64,000 nt of DNA, taken from Pyrococcus horikoshii OT3. Lineage in GTDB: Archaea; Methanobacteriota_B; Thermococci; Thermococcales; Thermococcaceae. Positions 1-7,308 of this stretch are shown piece by piece. The position numbers were made by a program, and so were the translations under genes. The stretch lies in assembly GCF_000011105.1 (NCBI RefSeq), contig NC_000961.1, forward strand, positions 1,412,662-1,476,661, written 5' to 3'. Position 1 is the stretch's first letter; each line of letters begins with the position of its first letter. The notes beneath the pieces were generated by a model, which did no database searches, was not told the DNA's origin, and worked only from the letters and a program-made list of their open reading frames with translations.

Positions 1-856
1 GTAGTTCTTCATTGCTTATGTTCGTAGCTCCTGGGAAGTCCTTAACGCTTCCATGCTCCCTCTTCCACTTGAGAACCTCATCAGCGTTAAGGCCATCTGG
101 GTTGTAAATTCCACCCTTGCTGTCGCTTACGGCTACGACTTTCATTCCGTAATCTTCGCTCATTATCTTTGCTAGGTAGTAACCTGCGTTACCATAACCC
201 TGAATTGCGATTGTCTTACCCTTGAGTCCGTCCCATCCAAGAACCTTAGCTGCTTCCCTAATTGTGTAGCTTGCTCCTCTTGCGGTAGCCTCATTCCTTC
301 CAAGGGATCCACCGATGCTGAGGGGCTTCCCGGTTATTATACCAAAGGCTGGTGTCTTCCTCCTGGCAATCGTCTCGTATTCATCCATCATCCAAGCCAT
401 TATCTGTGGGTTGGTGTAAACATCGGGAGCAGGTATGTCCTCGTATGGGCTTATTATATCGTAAACGGCCCTAATGTAGCCCCTTGCAAGTCTCTCCTTC
501 TCTCTATCGGAGAGCTTCTTTGGATCAACTATAATTCCACCCTTACCTCCACCGTATGGGAGATCCATTACAGCAGTCTTCCAGGTCATCCAAGCTGCAA
601 GGGCCTTAACAGTACTTAGAGTCTCTTCGGGATGCCACCTAATTCCACCTTTAGTTGGACCCCTAGCCCAGTTGTATTGGACTCTAAATCCTGTGAAAAC
701 TTTTACAGAGCCATCATCCATTTCAACGGGGATTGTGACCTCAACAATCCTCTGAGGCCTCTTCAAGAACTCGAGAGCTTCTTCACTTATCTTCATGTGT
801 TGGGCAGCTCTCTCAAGCTGCTTAACTGCAATTTCAAAGGGATCCTGCTCAACCAT
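1..856 (-). CDS. gdhA: Glutamate dehydrogenase (3'-truncated by window)
   Basis: NAD(P)-dependent glutamate dehydrogenase, interconverting glutamate and 2-oxoglutarate plus ammonia. It is a central enzyme of amino-acid fermentation in Pyrococcus and would feed the kor operon at 51-57 kb. About 285 N-terminal residues are visible, starting [11 protein letters not shown], with the conserved [10 protein letters not shown] and PYGGGKGGI substrate-site segments and the Rossmann motif GYGNAGYY. The ATG at 856 follows a strong ribosome binding site (GGAGGTGTGGAT). The C-terminal third lies beyond position 1. Promoter and leader match what I recall of the well-studied Pyrococcus gdh promoter. Confidence 0.97.
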   Translation of the reverse strand, partial: MVEQDPFEIAVKQLERAAQHMKISEEALEFLKRPQRIVEVTIPVEMDDGSVKVFTGFRVQYNWARGPTKGGIRWHPEETLSTVKALAAWMTWKTAVMDLPYGGGKGGIIVDPKKLSDREKERLARGYIRAVYDIISPYEDIPAPDVYTNPQIMAWMMDEYETIARRKTPAFGIITGKPLSIGGSLGRNEATARGASYTIREAAKVLGWDGLKGKTIAIQGYGNAGYYLAKIMSEDYGMKVVAVSDSKGGIYNPDGLNADEVLKWKREHGSVKDFPGATNISNEEL

Positions 857-904
857 ATCCACACCTCCAATTTAGTTGATTGGCGATACAAATTTGAGCA
901 ATAG

Positions 905-922
905 CCTATATAAAGCTTTCGG
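905..922 (-). promoter_or_regulatory. gdhA core promoter (BRE + TATA)
   Basis: On the minus strand a purine-rich BRE (CGAAAG, 916-921) directly precedes a TATA box (TTTATATA, 907-914). Transcription should start about 25 nt downstream, near 880-885, giving a short leader that contains the ribosome binding site. The arrangement is the classical archaeal strong promoter and resembles the gdh promoter used for Pyrococcus in vitro transcription (recalled, not compared). Confidence 0.85.
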
Positions 923-1088
923 TAAATGAGGGTGGAAATCCTTTCGTTAAGGAAATTCAAGGAGATGATCTTTCTTTCGATTTGAAAGTGGGACACAGGA
1001 GTATATCTTTATGAAAACTCCCTTTAAATCTCAAATTTTTATATACATCGATGAACATATTAAAACTCTGATGACTAAGGGATAAAAA

Positions 1089-1146
1089 GCCCTCAGAGGG
1101 AAGTCGGTCATCATGCATCAGCTCACTCCACTTCCAATCATCGGGC
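1089..1146 (-). ncRNA. C/D box sRNA (2'-O-methylation guide), 23S rRNA target predicted
   Basis: Reading the minus strand: terminal stem GCCC (1146-1143), C box GATGA (1142-1138), a guide, D' box CTGA (1121-1118), a 3-nt spacer, a perfect C' box ATGATGA (1114-1108), an 11-nt guide, D box CTGA (1096-1093), closing stem GGGC (1092-1089), then a T-rich tract. Size (58 nt) and spacing are typical of archaeal C/D sRNAs. The D guide CCGACTTCCCT is complementary to AGGGAAGUCGG, which I recognise as a conserved archaeal/eukaryal large-subunit rRNA segment; by the N+5 rule the first A of AAGUCGG would be methylated. The D' guide target is not assigned. The C box shares bases with the stop codon of the antiporter gene. 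Confidence 0.9.
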
Positions 1147-2415
1147 TTTCTTTTTTCTTTCAATTCTTTCTTTCCTACTCTCAAGCTTGGCCATCTTCTG
1201 GGCCTCAACTTCTTCCTTAAATGCCCACTTGAGGAGAGGTGGTGTTATCAATACTGAGACCGTGATAAAGATGAGGGTAGCCGCTATAAACTTCGGAACG
1301 TTACCCGATGATATAGCCCCTCCATGAATTGCCACCATGAGATCTACTAAAGCTACCTCAGTCCTTGGGATTGAACCTATACCCATTTGAAGAGACATTC
1401 TGAAGTTCTGTTTAGTGAATAAAAATCCTCTCCCTCTTCCCCAAGCCGTCAACCATGCTCCAAAGCCCCTTCCAATGACCTTTCCAACCACAGCTATCGT
1501 GGTTAAAACAAAGGCTAGCTTAAATGCCTCGATGTTCTTGAATACCGTTAGGTTTAACATCGCCCCTGTATGAACGAAGAAGAGTGGAATCAGAAAGCCA
1601 TATCCAATACTCCTTACCTCTTCCATTATCCTTTTTCCTTCGGGGAGCTTTGATAGTATAAGACCAGCCATAAATGAACCTTCTATTGCAGCAGCAAACC
1701 AATCCTCAGCTAAAGCTGCAAATATGAACATTAAACCTATAACTAAGCCAAGAACTCCCTTTTCCACATGTAGCTTTTCAGCGAACTTAATATAATGATC
1801 CACCAAATACCAGCCAAGAACGCCCGTAATTATAAAGAACACGATTATCTTGGCACTAAGCTCCAGAAGAGATCCAGAACCTACTGCGAAAATTATTAGG
1901 GCTATTCCAAGGAAGTCATCTATAACGCTAGCACTTAAAGAAGCAGCCCCAACCTCACTCCTAAGAGCACCAAGATCCATCATTATTCTAACGGTCAATC
2001 CGATACTTGTTGCCGTTAGTAAGACACCCCCAGCAAAAGCCTCCCTGTATCCATACCCCATAACCCTCAAGGCATAATAACCCAATGCAAGTGGAACGAA
2101 AACCCCCATAATCGTTGAAACGACTGCTGTCACTCCCGTTCGTTTAAGCTTTTCAATATCAGTATCAAGAGCTCCTAGGAACAACAGGAGGATTATACCT
2201 AATTTTGCCAAAAAGTCTATGACCTCACTAGATCCCATAGTTATGGGTAAATATTCACTCTTTATGAGCCCAAAATATACGAGATTCCCAAGTGCCATTC
2301 CCATTAACAGCTCACCAAGAACCCCAGGAAGTTCAAACCTCTCAACTATGGAATCTCCAATCTTCGCTATTATTATAGCAGTACCTATTGTGAAGAGGAT
2401 CCATGTTGCCTCCAT
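1138..2415 (-). CDS. CPA2-family cation/proton antiporter
   Basis: 425-residue integral membrane protein with about 12-13 hydrophobic segments, of the NapA/KefB-like cation:proton antiporter family. The motif SASVIDDFLGI carries the paired aspartates expected in the ion site of electrogenic antiporters. It probably exchanges Na+ or K+ for H+ across the cytoplasmic membrane. A basic tail (ESRKERIERKKKAR) ends the protein. It is the last gene of a three-gene operon after the MoaD-like and CBS genes, overlapping the CBS gene by 31 bp, which suggests the CBS protein modulates the antiporter. Its stop codon lies inside the C box of the sRNA at 1089-1146. Confidence 0.9.
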   Translation of the reverse strand: MEATWILFTIGTAIIIAKIGDSIVERFELPGVLGELLMGMALGNLVYFGLIKSEYLPITMGSSEVIDFLAKLGIILLLFLGALDTDIEKLKRTGVTAVVSTIMGVFVPLALGYYALRVMGYGYREAFAGGVLLTATSIGLTVRIMMDLGALRSEVGAASLSASVIDDFLGIALIIFAVGSGSLLELSAKIIVFFIITGVLGWYLVDHYIKFAEKLHVEKGVLGLVIGLMFIFAALAEDWFAAAIEGSFMAGLILSKLPEGKRIMEEVRSIGYGFLIPLFFVHTGAMLNLTVFKNIEAFKLAFVLTTIAVVGKVIGRGFGAWLTAWGRGRGFLFTKQNFRMSLQMGIGSIPRTEVALVDLMVAIHGGAISSGNVPKFIAATLIFITVSVLITPPLLKWAFKEEVEAQKMAKLESRKERIERKKKAR

Positions 2416-2903
2416 TCCTCACCACCCACCCTCAAAAGTCTTAGAAATTCAGTTATTAGCAGTCTCAAGCTGACCTCTCCCTTGAGCCTCCCCTCTTCAT
2501 CTACTACAGCCAATATTCCAACTTTATACCTTCTCATCTTTTCAAGCGCGTCAAGAATGGTGGCATCCTCCTCGATTGTTAGAACATTCCTTTCCATGAT
2601 CTCTCCAACTTTTTCTGCTCCGCCAAATATTGATTTAAATAGAGGGCTTATACTCCCGAGTCTTGCCCTTTTTGGCGGCATTAGGATATAGAAAACATCA
2701 AAATACCTTATCACACCAACCAGCTTCATCTCTTTCCTGTCATTAACTACCCAAACGTGATGCCTAGTTCTGAGTATTTTAAGAGCATTAATTATTGAGG
2801 AATTCTCCTCTAAAATGGGCATCTGAGTCAAAGGTGGAGTTATCTGAGTTAGTTTCATTGAATGAAAAGCATTTAAAGCTCTTTCCAGCTCCATTTTTCT
2901 CAT
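2385..2903 (-). CDS. CBS domain pair protein, antiporter-linked
   Basis: 172 residues containing two CBS motifs (about 30-75 and 105-155), a Bateman module that in other proteins binds adenine nucleotides or SAM. No catalytic domain is attached. The ATG at 2903 overlaps the stop of the MoaD-like gene (ATGA), and its 3' end overlaps the antiporter start by 31 bp, so the three genes are translationally coupled. A role as nucleotide-sensing regulator of the antiporter is inferred from the operon only. Confidence 0.85.
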   Translation of the reverse strand: MRKMELERALNAFHSMKLTQITPPLTQMPILEENSSIINALKILRTRHHVWVVNDRKEMKLVGVIRYFDVFYILMPPKRARLGSISPLFKSIFGGAEKVGEIMERNVLTIEEDATILDALEKMRRYKVGILAVVDEEGRLKGEVSLRLLITEFLRLLRVGGEEWRQHGSSSQ

Positions 2904-3127
2904 CCTCCGCTTACTACTGGCATTACCTTAACGAAATCTTTATCCGTTACCTCCGCATCTTCTGTAGCTATCTTACCATTTATAATAATTATCTTCCCTT
3001 TGATGTCATCAAATCTAGGTATAGTTTCCCTAAGGATATCCCCAACTCTCTTCTTTCCTGAAATTTTAACCTCAATCTCCTGGGAACCGGCTAAATGAGA
3101 GAAAACTCCCATGAGCTTAATTTTCAT
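2900..3127 (-). CDS. Ubiquitin-like MoaD/ThiS/SAMP-family protein
   Basis: 75 residues with a beta-grasp pattern and the C-terminal Gly-Gly (PVVSGG) needed for adenylation by an E1-like enzyme. Such proteins act as sulfur carriers for molybdopterin or tRNA thiolation, or as SAMP protein modifiers. The start ATG follows GGAGGTGGGG. It opens the operon with the CBS protein and the antiporter, an unexpected pairing. A moeA homologue lies far away at 41.5 kb. Whether it is MoaD, a tRNA-thiolation carrier or a SAMP cannot be decided from sequence alone. Confidence 0.88.
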   Translation of the reverse strand: MKIKLMGVFSHLAGSQEIEVKISGKKRVGDILRETIPRFDDIKGKIIIINGKIATEDAEVTDKDFVKVMPVVSGG

Positions 3128-3175
3128 CTCCCCACCTCCGGAAGATATTTAACTACTTAAGTTAAATTTATTTTT

Positions 3176-3823
3176 ATGTTGGGACACAATAAAATCTCGG
3201 TGATAATTCCAGCCTATAATGAAGAGAGGCGTATTGGGAATGTATTGAAGGGAATACCTGATTTTGTCGATGAGGTCATAGTAGTTGATGATGGCTCAAG
3301 TGATGGAACGTCAAAAGTTGCTATGGAATTGGGGGCTACAGTTATTCGATTAAATAAAAATTCTGGAAAGGGGGCCGCTATGAGGGAAGGGCTAAAAATC
3401 TCTACTGGGGATATTATAGTTTTTATGGATGCTGATGGTCAACATAACCCTAAAGAGATATACAGGTTAGTAAAACCCATAGTTGAGGGTAGAGCAGATT
3501 TAGTCATAGGTAGGAGAATTATAACAAGAGGAAAAAGGCCAATGTCGAGAAAAATAAGCAATTTCATAACAACAAGGTTAATCACGCTCAAAACTAGAAA
3601 GAAAATTCTAGACACCCAAAGTGGTTTTAGGGCAATTAGGAGAGAGTTTGTACCCGTAATAGAAAGTGATAGATATGAGGTAGAGACGGAAGTTCTCATA
3701 AAAGCAATAAAAAAGGGAGCAAGAATCTTAGAAGTGCCCATATCAACTAGATATGATGTAGAAACTGGACACTTTAAGATGATCGATATTTTTAGGTTTC
3801 TCTTCGCATTAATTAAGTATTGA
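3176..3823 (+). CDS. Family 2 glycosyltransferase (dolichol-phosphate mannosyltransferase-like)
   Basis: 215-residue GT-A enzyme with the family 2 signature: VIIPAYNEERRI at the N-terminus, VDDGSSDGT, the metal-binding FMDADGQHNP (DAD), and RRIITRGKRPMSR as in polyprenyl-phosphate mannose synthases. No C-terminal membrane helices are present, so it corresponds to the soluble DPM type. It would make a lipid-linked sugar for protein glycosylation, possibly used by the PMT-like protein at 42.7 kb (inference). Start at 3176 has no obvious ribosome binding site and fits a leaderless mRNA. Confidence 0.88.
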   Translation: MLGHNKISVIIPAYNEERRIGNVLKGIPDFVDEVIVVDDGSSDGTSKVAMELGATVIRLNKNSGKGAAMREGLKISTGDIIVFMDADGQHNPKEIYRLVKPIVEGRADLVIGRRIITRGKRPMSRKISNFITTRLITLKTRKKILDTQSGFRAIRREFVPVIESDRYEVETEVLIKAIKKGARILEVPISTRYDVETGHFKMIDIFRFLFALIKY

Positions 3824-3835
3824 GGTGTTGAAAGA

Positions 3836-5347
3836 ATGAGGGCAAAAGTAAAAATTCTGAAAATAAAGACTGGTAGCTTCAACGTTTTTATAAGCCCAAG
3901 AGACGCTGAAGAATGGAAGCTTCATCCAAACGACTTAGTAAAAATAGAAAGTGGAAAAAGATCGATATATGCAAGTGTAGCTATTGGTGATTTCATTGAG
4001 GATGGAGAAGTTGGGCTATCCCAGGATATACTATCAAGCTATCAATTTTCCGAGGGTGAAGTAGTTTCAATAACACCTAGTGGAACCCCCGAAAGTGTAA
4101 AATACATAAAAAAGAAGATGAAAGGAGAGAAATTAAGAAAAGTAGAAATTGAGACAATAATTAGAGACATCGTGGATAGAAAGCTTAGGAATACTGAAAT
4201 AAGTGCTTTTATTACAGCTATAGAAATTAACGGGCTTAGCATGGATGAGATAGCAGCATTGACAATCGCAATGGCCGAGACGGGAGACATGCTTGACATA
4301 GACAGGAAACCCATTATGGATGTTCATAGTATTGGAGGGGTACCAGGGAACAAGACCAACATCCTCGTCGTACCTATTGTAGCAGCAGCTGGTCTAACGA
4401 TACCAAAGACAAGTTCAAGGGCAATAACAAGTGCAGCAGGAACAGCAGATGTAGTTGAGGTCTTAACAAATGTTAAGCTAAGTTTAGATGAGATTAAGAG
4501 GATCGTTGAAAAGATAGGGGCCTGCCTCGTATGGGGAGGGGCTTTAAATTTGGCCCCAGCAGATGATTTAACTATTCATGTTGAGAGGAGGCTAAGCCTA
4601 GATCCAAGGGGATTAATGCTGGCAAGTATTATGTCAAAGAAATATGCGATTGGCAGTCAGTATATCCTAATAGACATTCCCACAGGAAAAGGGGCAAAGG
4701 TTGAAACAATGGATGAAGCTAGAACACTGGCTAAGGATTTCATTGAGCTTGGAAAGAAACTAGGACAGTACGTCGAAGTTGCCATAACATATGGAGGTCA
4801 GCCAATAGGATACGCTATAGGCCCCGCCCTAGAAGCTAAGGAGGCATTAGAAACACTAATGACAGGAAAAGGTCCAGGGAGTCTAGTTGAGAAAGCCACT
4901 GGATTAGCGGGCATATTACTGGAGATGGGTGGAGTTGCTCCAAAAGGTATGGGAAAGAAAGTGGCTAAAGAAATCCTGGAAAGCGGAAAAGCATACGAGA
5001 AAATGAAGGAAATTATAGAAGAGCAGGGAGGAGATCCTAATATTAAGCCTGAAGATATTCCCATTGGAGATAAAACCTATACAATCCACGCTCAGACCGG
5101 AGGATATGTAACTGGAATAGATAATAGGGCCATAACAGCTATAGCCAGGGAAGCAGGGGCACCAGAGGATAAAGGAGCGGGTGTAAGGTTACATGTAAAG
5201 GTAGGGGAGAAAGTCAAAGAAGGGGATCCCTTAATAACAATACATGCAGAAAGTGAAAGCAGACTGGAAAAAGCAATAGTCCTGGCAAGAAGGCTTGAAC
5301 CTATAAAGATAGAAGGAATGGTTCTTCAGGTAATTGGAAACATTTAA
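3836..5347 (+). CDS. deoA: AMP phosphorylase
   Basis: 503 residues. Archaeal AMP phosphorylase, converting NMP plus phosphate to base plus ribose-1,5-bisphosphate; with ribose-1,5-bisphosphate isomerase and form III Rubisco (not in this window) it channels AMP into central carbon metabolism. An archaeal N-terminal domain (1-85) precedes a nucleoside phosphorylase core; the phosphate-site region [16 protein letters not shown] (about residue 185) is clear. The length equals the usual 503 for the family and separates it from bacterial thymidine phosphorylases (about 440). Start 12 nt after the GT2 gene, with GAGGTG upstream. Confidence 0.95.
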   Translation: MRAKVKILKIKTGSFNVFISPRDAEEWKLHPNDLVKIESGKRSIYASVAIGDFIEDGEVGLSQDILSSYQFSEGEVVSITPSGTPESVKYIKKKMKGEKLRKVEIETIIRDIVDRKLRNTEISAFITAIEINGLSMDEIAALTIAMAETGDMLDIDRKPIMDVHSIGGVPGNKTNILVVPIVAAAGLTIPKTSSRAITSAAGTADVVEVLTNVKLSLDEIKRIVEKIGACLVWGGALNLAPADDLTIHVERRLSLDPRGLMLASIMSKKYAIGSQYILIDIPTGKGAKVETMDEARTLAKDFIELGKKLGQYVEVAITYGGQPIGYAIGPALEAKEALETLMTGKGPGSLVEKATGLAGILLEMGGVAPKGMGKKVAKEILESGKAYEKMKEIIEEQGGDPNIKPEDIPIGDKTYTIHAQTGGYVTGIDNRAITAIAREAGAPEDKGAGVRLHVKVGEKVKEGDPLITIHAESESRLEKAIVLARRLEPIKIEGMVLQVIGNI

Positions 5348-5739
5348 TGCTTCCCATGCCTTTCATACCATCCCCATTCTTTTTTCGGGCCAAACGCCCT
5401 GACTCCCTTGTGAACCAGGGTTACCCTAAGGGCCTTTGCCATTTCAGGTGTAATTTCACCCTGCTTTTCTAACCAGTTTATTATTTCAAGAGCTTCCTCT
5501 TCGGTGTCACACCTACGAAGAAAGTCTATTACTGTTGGATTGTAACCTGAGAAATCTATTTTTTCCTCCTCTTCTTCCTCAAGCACCTGATACTCGTCCA
5601 ATCTTATCCCTGTAATCTCTAAATCACCAAAGTTTTCCTCTAACTCTTTAGCTAAAGCTGGGAATTTCTCTTTAAACTCCTCAATATCGTACTCCTGCCA
5701 TGGAAGCTCGTCTATAGGCTTCTTTTTCTTTTTTGTCAT
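5344..5739 (-). CDS. DUF2095-like archaeal protein
   Basis: 131 residues, acidic, starting with a lysine run (MTKKKKK) and containing a Glu tract near residue 50. I recognise it as a conserved archaeal protein of unknown function (DUF2095, from memory). The ATG at 5739 is preferred over upstream possibilities because a TATA-like element (AAAACTATTTTAG) lies about 25-35 nt before it, consistent with a leaderless mRNA, and the upstream extension is low-complexity and unlike protein. Its 3' end overlaps AMP phosphorylase by 4 bp, convergently. Confidence 0.75.
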   Translation of the reverse strand: MTKKKKKPIDELPWQEYDIEEFKEKFPALAKELEENFGDLEITGIRLDEYQVLEEEEEEKIDFSGYNPTVIDFLRRCDTEEEALEIINWLEKQGEITPEMAKALRVTLVHKGVRAFGPKKEWGWYERHGKH

Positions 5740-5900
5740 GGCTTTGATTATTACACCGAACTGCCTAAAATAGTTTTCGGAACTTAACATTAGAAAGTTA
5801 TTCTTTGAGCTCTTCTCTAATGAAATAGAAAGTAGAAAGATATTTAACTTTAGGAATGAAATTTGCTTAGAAGGAACGTAATCTCTAGGGGTGATAGATC

Positions 5901-6683
5901 TTGGAAGGAAGATCAATAGTCTTCGCATCTGGAAAAGGAGGTACAGGTAAAACCACAACTGTCGCTAATATTGGCGTTGCATTAGCTCAATTCGGGAAAG
6001 AAGTAATAGTAATTGACGCAGATATAACGATGGCAAACCTAAGCTTAATCCTTGGAATGGAGGATATTCCAGTAACACTTCATGATGTTTTAGCGGGAGA
6101 AGCCGAGCTAAAAGATGCCATTTATGAAGGGCCCGCTGGTGTAAAGGTAATTCCAGGAGGGTTAAGTCTAGAAAAAGTGAAGAAGGCAAGGCCCGAGAGA
6201 CTTAGGGAGTTAATTAGAGAAATAAGCCAGATGGGAGATTTTATATTAATAGATGCCCCTGCGGGTCTCGAGTTAACATCTGTTACAGCCCTACTAATTG
6301 GAAAGGAATTAATTATCGTGACAAATCCAGAGATTGCAGCGATTACAGATTCATTAAAAACCAAATTAGTTGCTGAAAAGTTAGGAACTTTACCTCTAGG
6401 CGCTATTCTTAATAGGGTTACCAATGAGAAGACTGAACTCAGCAGAGAGGAAATTGAAGCCCTTCTTGAGGTTCCAGTCCTGGGAATTGTACCGGAGGAT
6501 CCAGAGGTTAAGAGAGCTTCAGCATATGGAGTTCCCCTGGTGGTTAAGAATCCAACTAGTCCAGCAGCTATAGCTTACAAGCAAATAGCAGCGAAGCTCG
6601 CAGGGATTAAATGGAAGCCTCCCGAGCCAGAGAGCCCAGTTAAAAGGATATTTAAAGCCTTATTTGGGGGGAGGAGAAGATGA
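5901..6683 (+). CDS. minD: MinD/ParA-family P-loop ATPase
   Basis: 260 residues. Deviant Walker A FASGKGGTGKTT with its signature lysine, switch I DADITMANL, and Walker B-like DFILIDAPAGLE. The C-terminus ends in a basic stretch (RIFKALFGGRRR) resembling a membrane-targeting helix. MinD homologues in Pyrococcus are several and their targets are mostly unknown; division-site placement is not implied. The start is TTG at 5901 after the ribosome binding site GGGGTGAT. The stop overlaps the next gene by 4 bp (ATGA), suggesting a functional pair. Confidence 0.9.
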   Translation: MEGRSIVFASGKGGTGKTTTVANIGVALAQFGKEVIVIDADITMANLSLILGMEDIPVTLHDVLAGEAELKDAIYEGPAGVKVIPGGLSLEKVKKARPERLRELIREISQMGDFILIDAPAGLELTSVTALLIGKELIIVTNPEIAAITDSLKTKLVAEKLGTLPLGAILNRVTNEKTELSREEIEALLEVPVLGIVPEDPEVKRASAYGVPLVVKNPTSPAAIAYKQIAAKLAGIKWKPPEPESPVKRIFKALFGGRRR

Positions 6684-6928
6684 ACTCCCTAATACTCATC
6701 GCCTTATTAATTTCAATAATCCTGAACATAATAATTGGAATGTTATACTTATCAGCTAGAAGAAACCCCTATTATGTTATATATGATGAAGAAACAAAGA
6801 GCCAATTAAAGAGACGTGTCATGAACCTTAAAGAGGATTTAGAATCTGAGCTTGAGGAATTTGACGTAACAGAGTGGGAAAAGCAACTAGAAAAATCCAT
6901 AGAAGAGGAAATCAAGGATATCAAGTAG
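6680..6928 (+). CDS. Small membrane-anchored coiled-coil protein
   Basis: 82 residues: an N-terminal transmembrane helix (about 3-24) followed by a charged, Glu-rich helical tail likely to form a coiled coil. No family recognised. It is translationally coupled to the MinD-like ATPase (ATGA overlap), so a membrane partner or anchor of that ATPase is a reasonable inference. The 3' end overlaps the RNase P gene by 8 bp, convergently. Confidence 0.7.
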   Translation: MNSLILIALLISIILNIIIGMLYLSARRNPYYVIYDEETKSQLKRRVMNLKEDLESELEEFDVTEWEKQLEKSIEEEIKDIK

Positions 6929-7283
6929 CCTTTTTTCTTTTCTGTTTAACCTCCCTAAGGTAGGGATACCTCATGATGTAACCACACTCTAGGCAGGTAA
7001 TAACTACGTGAGGCATTCTTTTTGTTCTCAATCTAACTCTAGCATTCACCCCAGGAATTAGAAAAGTGTGACACCTCTTACAATATCTTCTCTTCCATTT
7101 TCTTGGTATTTTTACCTTGGCTTTCTTTTGAATTTCAAGGGCAAGTTCAACGTATCTTTTAGCCAAATCTGGCGAATATCTAGCAACCCTCTCCGCAAGG
7201 GTAAAAAGGGTGTCTATCCTTTCTATGGCAATTTTCTTTTTTTCTTTCTTCTCCCAATCCCTCCTCTTCACAATATCCACCAT
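6921..7283 (-). CDS. rnp4: RNase P protein component 4 (Rpp21)
   Basis: 120 residues, highly basic. A helical N-terminal part is followed by a zinc ribbon with CKRC (about 69-72) and CLEC (about 97-100) cysteine pairs. Rpp21 with Rpp29 binds the specificity domain of archaeal RNase P RNA and assists tRNA 5' maturation. It lies 25 bp downstream of rtcB on the same strand, a pairing of two tRNA-processing genes. Matches what I recall of P. horikoshii PH1601. Confidence 0.95.
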   Translation of the reverse strand: MVDIVKRRDWEKKEKKKIAIERIDTLFTLAERVARYSPDLAKRYVELALEIQKKAKVKIPRKWKRRYCKRCHTFLIPGVNARVRLRTKRMPHVVITCLECGYIMRYPYLREVKQKRKKAT

Positions 7284-7308
7284 CCATAAAAAATAAAGTA
7301 AAAATATC

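Noticed and set aside
957-1208. 83-codon open frame on the minus strand across the antiporter end
   Set aside because: It runs through the C/D box sRNA and in another frame of the antiporter 3' end, has no ribosome binding site and no protein-like features.
5740-5958. Upstream extension of the DUF2095-like protein
   Set aside because: The extension overlaps minD antisense and the divergent promoters; TATA placement supports the start at 5739.
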